A DNA stretch of 11,374 nt from Defluviitaleaceae bacterium (GTDB lineage: Bacteria; Bacillota; Clostridia; Lachnospirales; UBA5962): assembly GCA_009780765.1 (NCBI GenBank), contig WQZK01000038.1, positions 1 through 11,374 on the forward strand, in the 5' to 3' direction. Positions 1 through 5,964 of this stretch are shown one piece after another. The notes below the pieces were generated by a model. That model did no database searches. It was not told where the DNA came from and saw nothing but the letters and a program-made list of their open reading frames with translations. The translations under genes were made by a program, and so were the position numbers. The number at the start of each line of letters is the position of its first letter. Positions within the stretch are counted from its first letter, which is position 1.

Positions 1-207
1 CGCAAGGAAGAAGGATGCATTGCAGTTGACATGGAAGCCAGTGCGTTTATAGCTGTAGCCCAGTATCTCAAAGTTCCGTTTGGGCAAATATTTTACGCAG
101 GGGATAACCTAAGTGGCGATGAATGGGATGGCCGAAAATGGCAAAGCCGGGAAGATATCCGCGAAGCAGTGCTTAAACTCGCGATGGATGCTTGTCTCAA
201 AATGTGA
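1..207 (+). CDS. Nucleoside phosphorylase family protein, C-terminal 68 residues (5' end outside window)
   Basis: The first 207 bases are open in frame 1 and end with TGA. The peptide contains VDMEASAF followed by an AGDNLSGDEWDGR stretch. The DMEA box is a hallmark of the PNP/UDP phosphorylase superfamily, where Met and Glu contact the ribose of the nucleoside, and an Asp a little further on helps recognise or protonate the base. Enzymes of this fold cleave nucleosides with phosphate to give a free base and a sugar phosphate, in the cytoplasm, for salvage. Only the last third of the protein is visible, so the substrate (purine or uridine, or the hydrolase branch of the superfamily) cannot be decided. 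It converges on the mntR-like gene with only nine bases between stop codons. No clear terminator is seen between them. Confidence 0.8.
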   Translation, partial: RKEEGCIAVDMEASAFIAVAQYLKVPFGQIFYAGDNLSGDEWDGRKWQSREDIREAVLKLAMDACLKM

Positions 208-216
208 TGTGACTTC

Positions 217-633
217 TTAGAGGCTGTCTAGTAATTTTTTTATATTTTCTACTGTTTCCATATTAATAAAATGCTCAATTTTTTCGACCTGTTCTAATTC
301 ATTATCCGATTGGTTGATATAACATAGTAAGCGATGGATGGTATCATGTCTAAAAACCAGGTATTTACCAAGCTTGATGCCTGCTTCTGTTAATTGTATA
401 TAACCATATTTTTCTGACGATATAAGGCCTTGGTTTTTAAGATTGGCTATCATTTTTGTAGCAGAAGAGGGCTTAACATTTAGCAATCCGGCCACTGTGC
501 CCACTCTTACTGCTTCGCCTTTTATATGGATTCTGTAAATCATTTCTAAATAATCTTCCATGGACGATGTAATTGCATTATCCTCCAACAATGCATATCC
601 TTTTAAAGTATAAAACCTACTATTATCAGACAT
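217..633 (-). CDS. mntR: MntR/DtxR-family manganese-responsive transcriptional regulator
   Basis: This 138-residue protein aligns over its length with Bacillus subtilis MntR (142 aa), a dimeric repressor that uses Mn(II) as corepressor. An N-terminal extension of about 19 residues precedes SMEDYLEMIY. The winged helix covers roughly residues 40-85, with recognition-helix residues PSSATKM at 55-61. The C-terminal dimerisation helices follow. All six metal ligands of MntR are visible: D27, E30, H96, E117, E120 and H121, matching D8, E11, H77, E99, E102 and H103. A strong GGAGGG lies 8 bases before the ATG. The gene is divergent from the mntP-like exporter gene, so it probably regulates manganese homeostasis, and the shared 634..899 region would hold their control sites. 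An iron-responsive DtxR role is less likely given the ligand set, but metal specificity is inference. Confidence 0.9.
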   Translation of the reverse strand: MSDNSRFYTLKGYALLEDNAITSSMEDYLEMIYRIHIKGEAVRVGTVAGLLNVKPSSATKMIANLKNQGLISSEKYGYIQLTEAGIKLGKYLVFRHDTIHRLLCYINQSDNELEQVEKIEHFINMETVENIKKLLDSL

Positions 634-656
634 AAATTACCCTCCATTATAGACAA

Positions 657-802
657 TTAAGTTGAAAATCGCCTCAGAATTTTTGCTTTGCAAAACAGCC
701 CTTCGGGCTGCCCGACTTCTTTCGGGTTCATTTCAAGCTTCGACCAAGAACGCAGTTAAAGCCCTGCGTTTTGGTCTCGCTTTTGGACTGTTTTCAACGT
801 AA
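657..802. repeat. Compact palindrome-rich intergenic element with inverted ends
   Basis: The stretch is bounded by near-perfect inverted ends (TTAAGTTGAAAA at 657-668 and its partner TTTTCAACGTAA at 791-802, 11 of 12). Inside are four local hairpins: TTTTGC/GCAAAA (682-694), AGCCC/GGGCT (696-708), CCCGA/TCGGG (710-725) and a longer one pairing GACCAAGAACGCAG (742-755) with CTGCGTTTTGGTC (764-776). It has no usable ORF. It sits in the divergent mntR/mntP interval. The layout suits a dispersed palindromic repeat or miniature element, or a structured RNA; no family is recognised. Confidence 0.6.
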
Positions 803-838
803 ATTGCTATATTGTAACCAATTTAATAACAATGACAT

Positions 839-877
839 AAATTAGCTTAGGGAAAATATTTTTCCCTAAGCTAATTT
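839..877 (+). promoter_or_regulatory. Perfect 18-bp stem-loop directly upstream of the mntP-like ribosome binding site
   Basis: Bases 839-856 pair without mismatch with 860-877, leaving a 3-base loop. The AGGAGG of the mntP-like gene starts 7 bases later (884-889). It could be an operator for the neighbouring MntR-like protein, a terminator for upstream transcripts, or an element controlling translation. Each arm contains TTAGCTTAG or its complement, which differs by one base from a DtxR-box half site (TTAGGTTAG), but the arms are 15 bp apart rather than 1 bp. It does not look like a yybP-ykoY riboswitch. Confidence 0.6.
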
Positions 878-899
878 TATTATAGGAGGACTTATATTT

Positions 900-1247
900 A
901 TGCCTGTTTTATCCGGACTTATTGTGTCTGTAGATGCATTTTTCATTGGAATTTCCCTGGGACTGCAGAAGAAATGCAAGTTTATATACCTTGTTATCAT
1001 TAATGCTTTTCTTTTAGGGCTGTGTTTTATTGGATTTGTAATTGCAGGGCAGATTTATGAATTAATAGGGTTTGATGTTGATCTTATTGTTGGGCTTGCG
1101 TTTATTGGACTTGGGGTTTGGTGCATTTTACAATATTTTATATCCAAGCATATTACCCCACGAAAAGAAGGTACTACTATTTTTCTTGTAGGGTTGGTAA
1201 TGAGCTTAGAAGCGATGATGATAGTCATGTATATAAAAAACCACTAG
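900..1247 (+). pseudogene. mntP: 5' fragment of a MntP-like manganese efflux pump gene, interrupted by the mobile element
   Basis: The N-terminal half of a MntP-family (PF02659) membrane protein. VSVDAFFIG at residues 9-17 carries the conserved Asp of the first half (D12), followed by three hydrophobic segments (about 1-20, 29-51, 60-82). SLEA (102-105) begins the second half, with E104 in place of the usual Asp. MntP proteins (about 185-190 aa) export Mn(II) across the cytoplasmic membrane. True gene sequence ends near 1222. The last eight codons (IVMYIKNH plus stop) are read from the element's terminal repeat. The missing half lies at 9843..10049; joining gives 175 residues, with second-half spacing like E. 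coli MntP (SLEAMMITMGITFL beside SIDAMAVGVGLAFL). ATG with AGGAGG 10 bases upstream. A half protein is unlikely to transport. Confidence 0.88.
1219..1242 (+). repeat. Left terminal inverted repeat / attachment site of the mobile element
   Basis: Bases 1221-1242 (beginning ATAGTCATG, ending AAAAACC) are the exact reverse complement of 9823-9844. The outer TG at 1219-1220 also matches the CA at 9845-9846, giving 24 bp. It lies at the point where MntP homology stops. In a large serine recombinase system this would be attL, with the AT at 1221-1222 as the duplicated crossover dinucleotide. Confidence 0.92.
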
Positions 1248-1505
1248 AGAAGCAAAGCCTTTATCTACCTTTATTGTAGCACTTGTCCAAAAACATTTCT
1301 ATAGCAATATAGAAAATTGTCTGAAAATATTTACCTGTATTTTTTTATAATTCTTTTTAATTTATCTTGTCGTTTTCCATACCCCAAGCCCACAGTATAT
1401 GCGACCAACGCAAAAAATGCTCATTGTGACATTATCACAACAAGCATTTTTTTCTTATGTTCGCAGGTTTTCGTCTGCAAGGGGTTATGGGTTACTATGG
1501 TTATG
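1243..1505. other. Non-coding left end of the element with a small GNRA-capped hairpin
   Basis: About 260 bases without a credible gene, AT-rich. It contains a perfect 8-bp hairpin (TTTCTATA, loop GCAA, TATAGAAA, 1296-1315) and the terminator described separately. The short plus-strand frame through 1317-1529 has no family signature and runs into the antisense of the protease gene, so it was left out. Confidence 0.5.
1412..1453 (-). terminator. Bidirectional intrinsic terminator after the M48 protease gene
   Basis: Stem arms AAAAAATGCT and AGCATTTTTT, with a 2-base internal bulge, continue into TTGTGA/TCACAA around a 5-base loop (1430-1434). There is a T tract on each strand. It lies about 50 bases past the stop of the leftward gene, so it probably ends the mobilization operon. 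On the other strand it would stop transcripts entering from the interrupted mntP-like gene. Confidence 0.75.
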
Positions 1506-2372
1506 TTATTTGTAGCTGATATTCTCTAACCGTTCTAAATTTGCAATCCTACTCGATATATGTGGGTGTGATGCTTTCATCTTCTCAAAGAATCCCACAT
1601 TTACATTCATTGATATTTTTTGTAGTAAGTATAATCCAGATACTAACTCCTTACCATATCCAACTTCATAAGCAAATGTATCGGCTTGTATTTCGTTTGA
1701 TCTGCTGTTTATCGCAAGTATCATTTGACTTAGATGTATAAATACAAATATAGCTGTATTAGTGACCATTCGTGTTATAAATGCCAGTATTGCAACTACG
1801 ATCCCTACAACATTGAAATGTGCTACTACGCTGGAAATGAATTGTATTAGATATAGTATCACCCTAAGAACTAAAACAAGTACGGAGAAAAAGAAGTTTC
1901 CTACTACGATAAGCAATAATGCTTTTGTATGCCCATGAGTTATATGTCCCAGTTCATGGGCTATTATTCCCCTTAGTTCGTCCGGTGTGAATGTTTCTAT
2001 TGCTCCCCTTGTGACGGCTACGGTTTCTCTTCCCATCGCGAATGCATTAGCGTACATTGCGTCTATTATGTAGATTTTTATATTCCTACTCAATTTAGGA
2101 TTCAGTTCTATTGCATACTCATATACTTCTTCAAATAAAGGAAGTAAGTAATTTTTTTCTTCCTCTGTTGCCGGTTCTCTACAGCCTTCCACTAATCTTA
2201 GTATGATTTCTCCAATTGGGCATAAGGCTATTGTTATAGATACCGCATATACAATTGATACAATGATGAAACTCTCTAGCCTAGCCCCTAGCATTAGCCA
2301 TGCAAGTGTAAAGTAAATTAAGAACCAGACTATGTACAAAATATTTGTTTCTAAGAATTTGATAATCCGCAT
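1506..2372 (-). CDS. Membrane-bound M48 family metalloprotease (HtpX/Ste24-like)
   Basis: A 288-residue protein with the zinc-protease motif HELGH at 139-143 inside IAHELGHITHGH, and a third-ligand region NEIQAD (E227, D231). The C-terminal SHPHISSRI (268-276) matches the conserved region of HtpX-like proteases. Hydrophobic segments lie at about 10-30, 33-52, 151-180 and 186-220, so it is an integral membrane enzyme with a cytoplasmic active site, as in HtpX (about 290 aa), which degrades damaged membrane proteins. Its AAGGAG lies on the stop codon of the upstream coupling-protein gene (the TAA at 2385-2387), so the two are probably translationally coupled. That places it in the mobilization operon. 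Its substrate is unknown; it may process a membrane protein involved in transfer, but it could equally be cargo. Confidence 0.88.
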   Translation of the reverse strand: MRIIKFLETNILYIVWFLIYFTLAWLMLGARLESFIIVSIVYAVSITIALCPIGEIILRLVEGCREPATEEEKNYLLPLFEEVYEYAIELNPKLSRNIKIYIIDAMYANAFAMGRETVAVTRGAIETFTPDELRGIIAHELGHITHGHTKALLLIVVGNFFFSVLVLVLRVILYLIQFISSVVAHFNVVGIVVAILAFITRMVTNTAIFVFIHLSQMILAINSRSNEIQADTFAYEVGYGKELVSGLYLLQKISMNVNVGFFEKMKASHPHISSRIANLERLENISYK

Positions 2373-2384
2373 GTTTTCTGCTCC

Positions 2385-3743
2385 TTAAAAGCTTTTATTT
2401 ATATTTATTCTACTATTGAAATTGGTGTCTCGTGATAAGTAAAATCCTTTACCTGTTTGCAACGTCTTTATATCGTCTGGGTGGTATAGATATTCCCTAA
2501 CACGTCTTGCACTTCCAAATCCTGTTTCTGATGTTTCAAGTCCTTTTTGTTGTAGCTGGTATGTAACGTCCATTGTTTGCCTTGTGCCAAGAATATTAGC
2601 CCACTTTTCGGCGTTTACTCCACTGTTTTGTCTCATGACTATGTAATTATTGCAGTTTTCTATAATCTGTTCTTTGTATGCATCACCACAGGCAAAGTCT
2701 AGGTCTGATAAGCTTTGTGTTGCAAGTACACATGTAACTCCTGCACTTCTACTTTTGTTTACAAGGTCGGTTAGTGCTGTTGTTGCATATACGTTTATTT
2801 CGTCCATGATGAAGAATGTTTTTTGTGGTTGCTGTTTTCCTTTGTTTGCGTCAAATAGTTTTCCTATGGCTTTTTTTGAATCTATTAATACAAGTCTGCC
2901 AAAGGCGGGGGATAGTTCTGGATATGTTAGCGGGTTTAGTATAAATAGGATTATTGCTTTTTCTTGTAGAGCCTTTGATATATCTACGCCGTCACTTGCA
3001 AATATTCCTCCAATTTCGCTTTCTGCGATTGTACTAAATCTTGCTATTGAAGGTTGTGCAATTTTTCCGCTTGTTCCTGCGAGTTCAACATTTTCTAGAT
3101 GCTGTGTTTTTGTTATTAGTTCGGCGTCTAGTAAAATTTTACTAAGTGCCATGAACTTGTTTAAATTTAAGCATTTTATTATTCTTTTAAATGATAGTTC
3201 GTATTTGCCTATTTCTAATAATTGTAATGTTCTTTGTATGTATCTTTCTGCATTTAGCTTATAGTGCTCTTCGCTCCAATCTGTCATGTTTATGATCATA
3301 TCTTTGGCTACTGTGGGTGATGTGCCTTTGAATGGATTATATTTGTCTGAACTTTCAGGGTCTGACAGGTTTACTACATATACCTTTTTCTTATTATCTT
3401 TATTCATGGTGTTTATGATATCTAAAGTAGAGCCTTGTCCAGTATCACCTTTGCCGTCAATGATTAGTGCTGGGTAATCTTTGTCTATGGTTCTTTTTAT
3501 GAAATTGGATAGCGCAACAGTTTTACCGCTTCCTGTAGTACCACATACAAACACATGCTTTGCATCGTCTGGGATATATATAGGTCTTCTTCCGGCATGT
3601 CCTATTAGTGTGCCTTCTTGTGGTTGTGTATATCTGGTTTTATTAACTTTATTAGTTTTATTATCTCGTCTAATCATTTTCATCTCTTTTCTAAGATTGA
3701 ATACTTTTCTTATTAGTCCGGTTTCTCCATGTTTTGCCTGCAA
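2385..3743 (-). CDS. VirD4/TraG-type coupling protein (conjugative DNA transfer ATPase)
   Basis: A 452-residue RecA-like ATPase. Walker A is GTTGSGKT (68-75), Walker B is FFIMDE (310-315), and the segment after it, VLATQSLSDL (339-348), is typical of TraD/TraG/VirD4 coupling proteins. These bring the relaxase-DNA complex to a type IV secretion channel and pump DNA. The protein is short (family members are often 500-700 aa) and has no N-terminal membrane segments. The listed start is a TTG at 3743 with a poor ribosome binding site. An in-frame stop lies two codons upstream, and the ATG at 3683 (residue 21) is a credible alternative. A hydrophobic stretch (LILLAVIGIAVLGIAG) is encoded just upstream in another frame, which suggests a frameshifted or lost membrane anchor. 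It lies between the relaxation-type gene and the M48 protease gene, in one leftward operon. Confidence 0.87.
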   Translation of the reverse strand: MQAKHGETGLIRKVFNLRKEMKMIRRDNKTNKVNKTRYTQPQEGTLIGHAGRRPIYIPDDAKHVFVCGTTGSGKTVALSNFIKRTIDKDYPALIIDGKGDTGQGSTLDIINTMNKDNKKKVYVVNLSDPESSDKYNPFKGTSPTVAKDMIINMTDWSEEHYKLNAERYIQRTLQLLEIGKYELSFKRIIKCLNLNKFMALSKILLDAELITKTQHLENVELAGTSGKIAQPSIARFSTIAESEIGGIFASDGVDISKALQEKAIILFILNPLTYPELSPAFGRLVLIDSKKAIGKLFDANKGKQQPQKTFFIMDEINVYATTALTDLVNKSRSAGVTCVLATQSLSDLDFACGDAYKEQIIENCNNYIVMRQNSGVNAEKWANILGTRQTMDVTYQLQQKGLETSETGFGSARRVREYLYHPDDIKTLQTGKGFYLSRDTNFNSRININKSF

Positions 3744-3779
3744 TGCCTAAAACTGCAATCCCTATTACTGCTAAAAGTA

Positions 3780-4517
3780 TTAAATTTCCAAATCTATCAA
3801 CCCCGATTCCATAGGGCTTGTAAAAATTCCATCATCTTCATTCTCCTTTGTTTCTTGTATTTGGCTTAGTTCCAGTATTTCAATGTTAGAGTACATTATT
3901 TTACTGTTTTGTAGTGTTTTTGCTATCTTGCACTCTAGGTCTGGTACTATCCATATTTGTCTTTCATAGTCTAAAAAATTATTGCTCATTATGTTTTCAA
4001 ATCTGTTTTTGGATTTTAAAGCCAGTTCTATCTCCACACATATTGTCTTGCCGTCCTTTTTAAATACAAAATCTGGCCTGTGTGTTCTTTTTCCAAATCC
4101 GTCTAACCTATGTAATTCTATTTCTGTTCTTATGTCTTTGTATGCTATGCCATGTACTTTGTTAAAATATATTGCTGTATCTAGTACCGCTATATCATGC
4201 CTTATTTGCTCAATCCTTATTTTATTTCTTGCGTTTCCTAATCCTTCTAATTTTGCCCCCTTATTTGTTACTCTGTATATGCCTGCTACTCCGTACAATA
4301 TTTTTTCCCTGCTTATATATCCTGCTTGTACTAATTTTCTTAGCCTTCTATCACATGCCCTTTGCCCACTAAACTCCGCCAATTCCTTTATATGTCTCCC
4401 TTGACACACTCTCCACCTATCAATTTCCCTTATTATCTTTCTATCTCTCTCCAACACCACCAACTTACTCTTATCTTCTATCTTTCCACTATCTACCACT
4501 TCTCTACTCACACTCAC
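3780..4517 (-). CDS. Replication-relaxation family protein (winged helix plus nuclease-like domain)
   Basis: A 245-residue protein resembling the replication-relaxation family (PF13814) of plasmids and mobilizable elements. Residues 24-88 form a winged helix-turn-helix (RRLRKLVQAGYISR around 58-70). Residues 100-200 hold a second domain with HRPDFVF (146-152) followed by CVEIELALKS (160-169). P148-D149 with E162, E164 and K168 resembles a PD-(D/E)xK nuclease core, though the usual lysine position is Glu; this is inference. The family is tied to plasmid replication and DNA relaxation, so this is the best candidate initiator of transfer here. There is no ATG near the start: GTG at 4517 (or 4511) is forced by an upstream in-frame TAA, with AAGGCAGG as a weak ribosome binding site. 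The first 38 codons contain no C on the coding strand. Confidence 0.72.
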   Translation of the reverse strand: MSVSREVVDSGKIEDKSKLVVLERDRKIIREIDRWRVCQGRHIKELAEFSGQRACDRRLRKLVQAGYISREKILYGVAGIYRVTNKGAKLEGLGNARNKIRIEQIRHDIAVLDTAIYFNKVHGIAYKDIRTEIELHRLDGFGKRTHRPDFVFKKDGKTICVEIELALKSKNRFENIMSNNFLDYERQIWIVPDLECKIAKTLQNSKIMYSNIEILELSQIQETKENEDDGIFTSPMESGLIDLEI

Positions 4518-4552
4518 ACCACCACACCTGCCTTACTCCATCTCTCCCGTCT

Positions 4553-4713
4553 ACTACCCTATGCTCCCACATTTATTTATATGACTACTTCTTTTCAAGA
4601 TGTAGTTACACGAAGAGAGCCTGTGGTCTCGGGTTAAATTTCTAATTTTAGCCGAGACCACAGGCTCTCTTTGTGCCCGCAGGGTATGAATAAATGTGGG
4701 TGCATAGGGTAGT
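4553..4713. repeat. Nested 161-bp palindrome, candidate oriT or origin of the mobilization module
   Basis: Outer arms 4553-4581 and 4685-4713 pair with one mismatch and one G-T. Inner arms 4609-4632 and 4652-4675 pair over 24 bp with one G-T, around a 19-base loop. The two stems are separated by unpaired spacers of 27 and 9 bases. The structure begins 36 bp upstream of the replication-relaxation-type gene, where a transfer origin would be expected. It could fold as a cruciform, or as single-stranded DNA hairpins. The inner stem could alternatively act as a terminator, but it is followed by only a short T run on either strand. No known nic site is recognised. Confidence 0.7.
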
Positions 4714-4811
4714 GGACAGGGATGAGAGTATTTCACGTTATTTATTTAGTATTTTTTAGGGTGTTCTTGTTAAACAGGAATATTTGGGTTACTTCTTAGT
4801 GGAATATATTT

Positions 4812-5255
4812 TTACAGCCAACGCCAAAACAATAACCTGTTTATTATTTTTTCTTTTGGTGTAAACACACTATATTTTAATATGTATTTTTGTATTACAT
4901 TGAAATCTTTTAATGATTCTATGTCCTTTATCTTGAATCGTATTCCTTTTTTATGCAAATAATCGCAGGTAAATAGTTTGCATGATATACACTCAACACT
5001 ACATTTTTTGTTTTCATCTAAATATTTACATACATTAACTCTGTTGCAACTGGCCGGAAGCAATGGAGAAATAAGTTTGTTCTTATATGGCCTACAGCAA
5101 CCTACAAGTGAATTTGTATTTCTTTTTTCTCCACACCTGTTATTTTGAAAGTCACATACATTTTTTCCATAAAATTCATTATCCAAATACTTACATACAT
5201 CATCATAAATCATTTCATATTTTATTTTTGTATTACATTTACTAATAATCTTCAT
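4812..5255 (-). CDS. Cysteine-rich protein of unknown function (147 aa)
   Basis: I do not recognise a named family, but the layout looks conserved rather than accidental. Twelve cysteines (7, 21, 34, 41, 53, 54, 70, 76, 85, 89, 92, 97) are grouped as short repeats: CKYLDNEFYGKNVC near 21-34, CKYLDENKKC near 76-85, and a tight CxxxCxxCxxxxC cluster at 85-97. A basic, cysteine-free tail follows (100-147). The spacing suggests binding of zinc or an iron-sulfur cluster. There is no signal peptide or membrane segment, so it is probably cytoplasmic. The start is supported by GGGGGT 8 bases before the ATG. It lies between the palindrome and the small-protein operon and points the same way as both, but is separated by 86 bp from the latter, so it may have its own promoter. 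It may be cargo. Confidence 0.7.
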   Translation of the reverse strand: MKIISKCNTKIKYEMIYDDVCKYLDNEFYGKNVCDFQNNRCGEKRNTNSLVGCCRPYKNKLISPLLPASCNRVNVCKYLDENKKCSVECISCKLFTCDYLHKKGIRFKIKDIESLKDFNVIQKYILKYSVFTPKEKIINRLLFWRWL

Positions 5256-5326
5256 TAAATATTACCCCCACGAAAGAAAAGAACACCCAACAAATCTCAC
5301 ATTAGATGTCCTCACTTTTAACTAGT

Positions 5327-5355
5327 TGTTAGTTTCATTTGTTAATCTTCAAAAT
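5327..5355. repeat. Left copy of a ~30-bp imperfect inverted repeat bounding the switch cassette
   Basis: TGTTAGTTTCATTTG at 5327-5341 is the exact reverse complement of 7859-7873. Similarity continues inward with a 2-base gap and a few mismatches (TAATC, then AAAAT). The copy overlaps the stop codon of the 60-aa gene. Together the copies enclose exactly the small Cys-rich, JAMM, Sel1 and tyrosine recombinase genes. Confidence 0.6.
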
Positions 5356-5524
5356 ATCCACACTCATCTGTGCCAGGTCGAACGTGCGTACTATGCCGAT
5401 TGCAATACCAACCGGAATTACTTCCCGGACTACGTTCAGCATGAATACACCGGCGACAGTCACGATTGCCGCAAAATACTCCTTTAGGAATTCTGATTGA
5501 CTGCTCTTTAGGTTCTTTGTTCAT
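5342..5524 (-). CDS. Small zinc-ribbon-like protein (60 aa)
   Basis: A 60-residue protein with metal-ligand spacing: C18, C23 and C26 (CGNRDCRRC), then WYCNRH with C41 and H44, H47, and C55 in DECGYFE. This suits binding of one or two zinc ions. It has no other recognisable domain. AGAGGA lies about 11 bases before the ATG. The start is 17 bases past the stop of the JAMM peptidase gene, so it is the third gene of the Sel1-JAMM operon. It could be a peptidase substrate, a specificity factor or an independent DNA- or RNA-binding protein; the sequence does not decide. The gene ends within the inverted repeat at 5327. Confidence 0.65.
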   Translation of the reverse strand: MNKEPKEQSIRIPKGVFCGNRDCRRCIHAERSPGSNSGWYCNRHSTHVRPGTDECGYFED

Positions 5525-5541
5525 GTCATTGATATCCTCTC

Positions 5542-5964
5542 TTAAAAAATTTTTATATCATCCGCAATGATATTGATTTCGCATCCCACTCTCTTCGCCT
5601 TAAAAGACACCATCTCTTTATACGGAATTACTATGGGAAAATATAACTCCTTAATATTAGTAGGCATTGACATCATTATATTTTTTATATATTGCCTGTC
5701 ACCCATAGATAATGTTCTTTCATTGGTAAAATGACTGTGGAGAATTCCATAGAATTTAATCCCAGATTTTTGCCAATCTGATAAATAAGTATTTATTTTA
5801 TCTATATCTGGGTAATAGCGACCTTCATCACTATCGGATAGACCTCCATCAAAAATAAAATTAGTTATGATATCACTATCACCGCCCAATATTCCGCCCG
5901 TTTCAGGAGGAATTGACGGAATACATTCCAATATTTTGTCATAAATCTTAGCATCTATTTTCAT
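5542..5964 (-). CDS. JAMM/MPN-domain metallopeptidase (prokaryotic JAB family)
   Basis: A 140-residue stand-alone JAB/MPN domain with a complete JAMM zinc site: E21 in PPETGGILGG, then H76-S-H78, seven residues, S86, two residues and D89 (GILHSHFTNERTLSMGD). In the family, two His and the Asp bind zinc, and the Glu activates water. Eukaryotic relatives remove ubiquitin. Prokaryotic ones process ubiquitin-like proteins, sulfur carriers or other C-terminal tails. No E1-like, ThiS-like or ubiquitin-like gene is visible here, so the substrate is unknown. Its ATG overlaps the stop of the Sel1-repeat gene (ATGA at 5961-5964), so the two are translationally coupled and probably act together. All catalytic residues are intact. 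Confidence 0.88.
   Translation of the reverse strand: MKIDAKIYDKILECIPSIPPETGGILGGDSDIITNFIFDGGLSDSDEGRYYPDIDKINTYLSDWQKSGIKFYGILHSHFTNERTLSMGDRQYIKNIMMSMPTNIKELYFPIVIPYKEMVSFKAKRVGCEINIIADDIKIF

Noticed and set aside
646..651. Perfect TATAAT on the minus strand before the mntR-like gene
   Set aside because: Transcription from it would begin after the GGAGGG ribosome binding site, and no -35 is present at the right distance.
800..899. yybP-ykoY manganese riboswitch upstream of the mntP-like gene
   Set aside because: The leader has only a simple hairpin and lacks the conserved riboswitch core.
2650..3264. Long plus-strand frame (204 codons)
   Set aside because: It is antisense to the coupling ATPase, which has clear Walker motifs. 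The frame has no family signature and no ribosome binding site.
4362..4637. Plus-strand frame rich in Pro, His, Thr and Leu
   Set aside because: It is produced by the G-free strand bias over the relaxation-type gene start and by the palindrome. The matching minus-strand frame 4554-4736 shares LPYAPTFI and REPVVS only because the DNA is palindromic.
4759..5288. 10-bp inverted repeat (GGGTGTTCTT and its complement) around the 147-aa gene
   Set aside because: Short enough to occur by chance in a window this size, and it does not extend.
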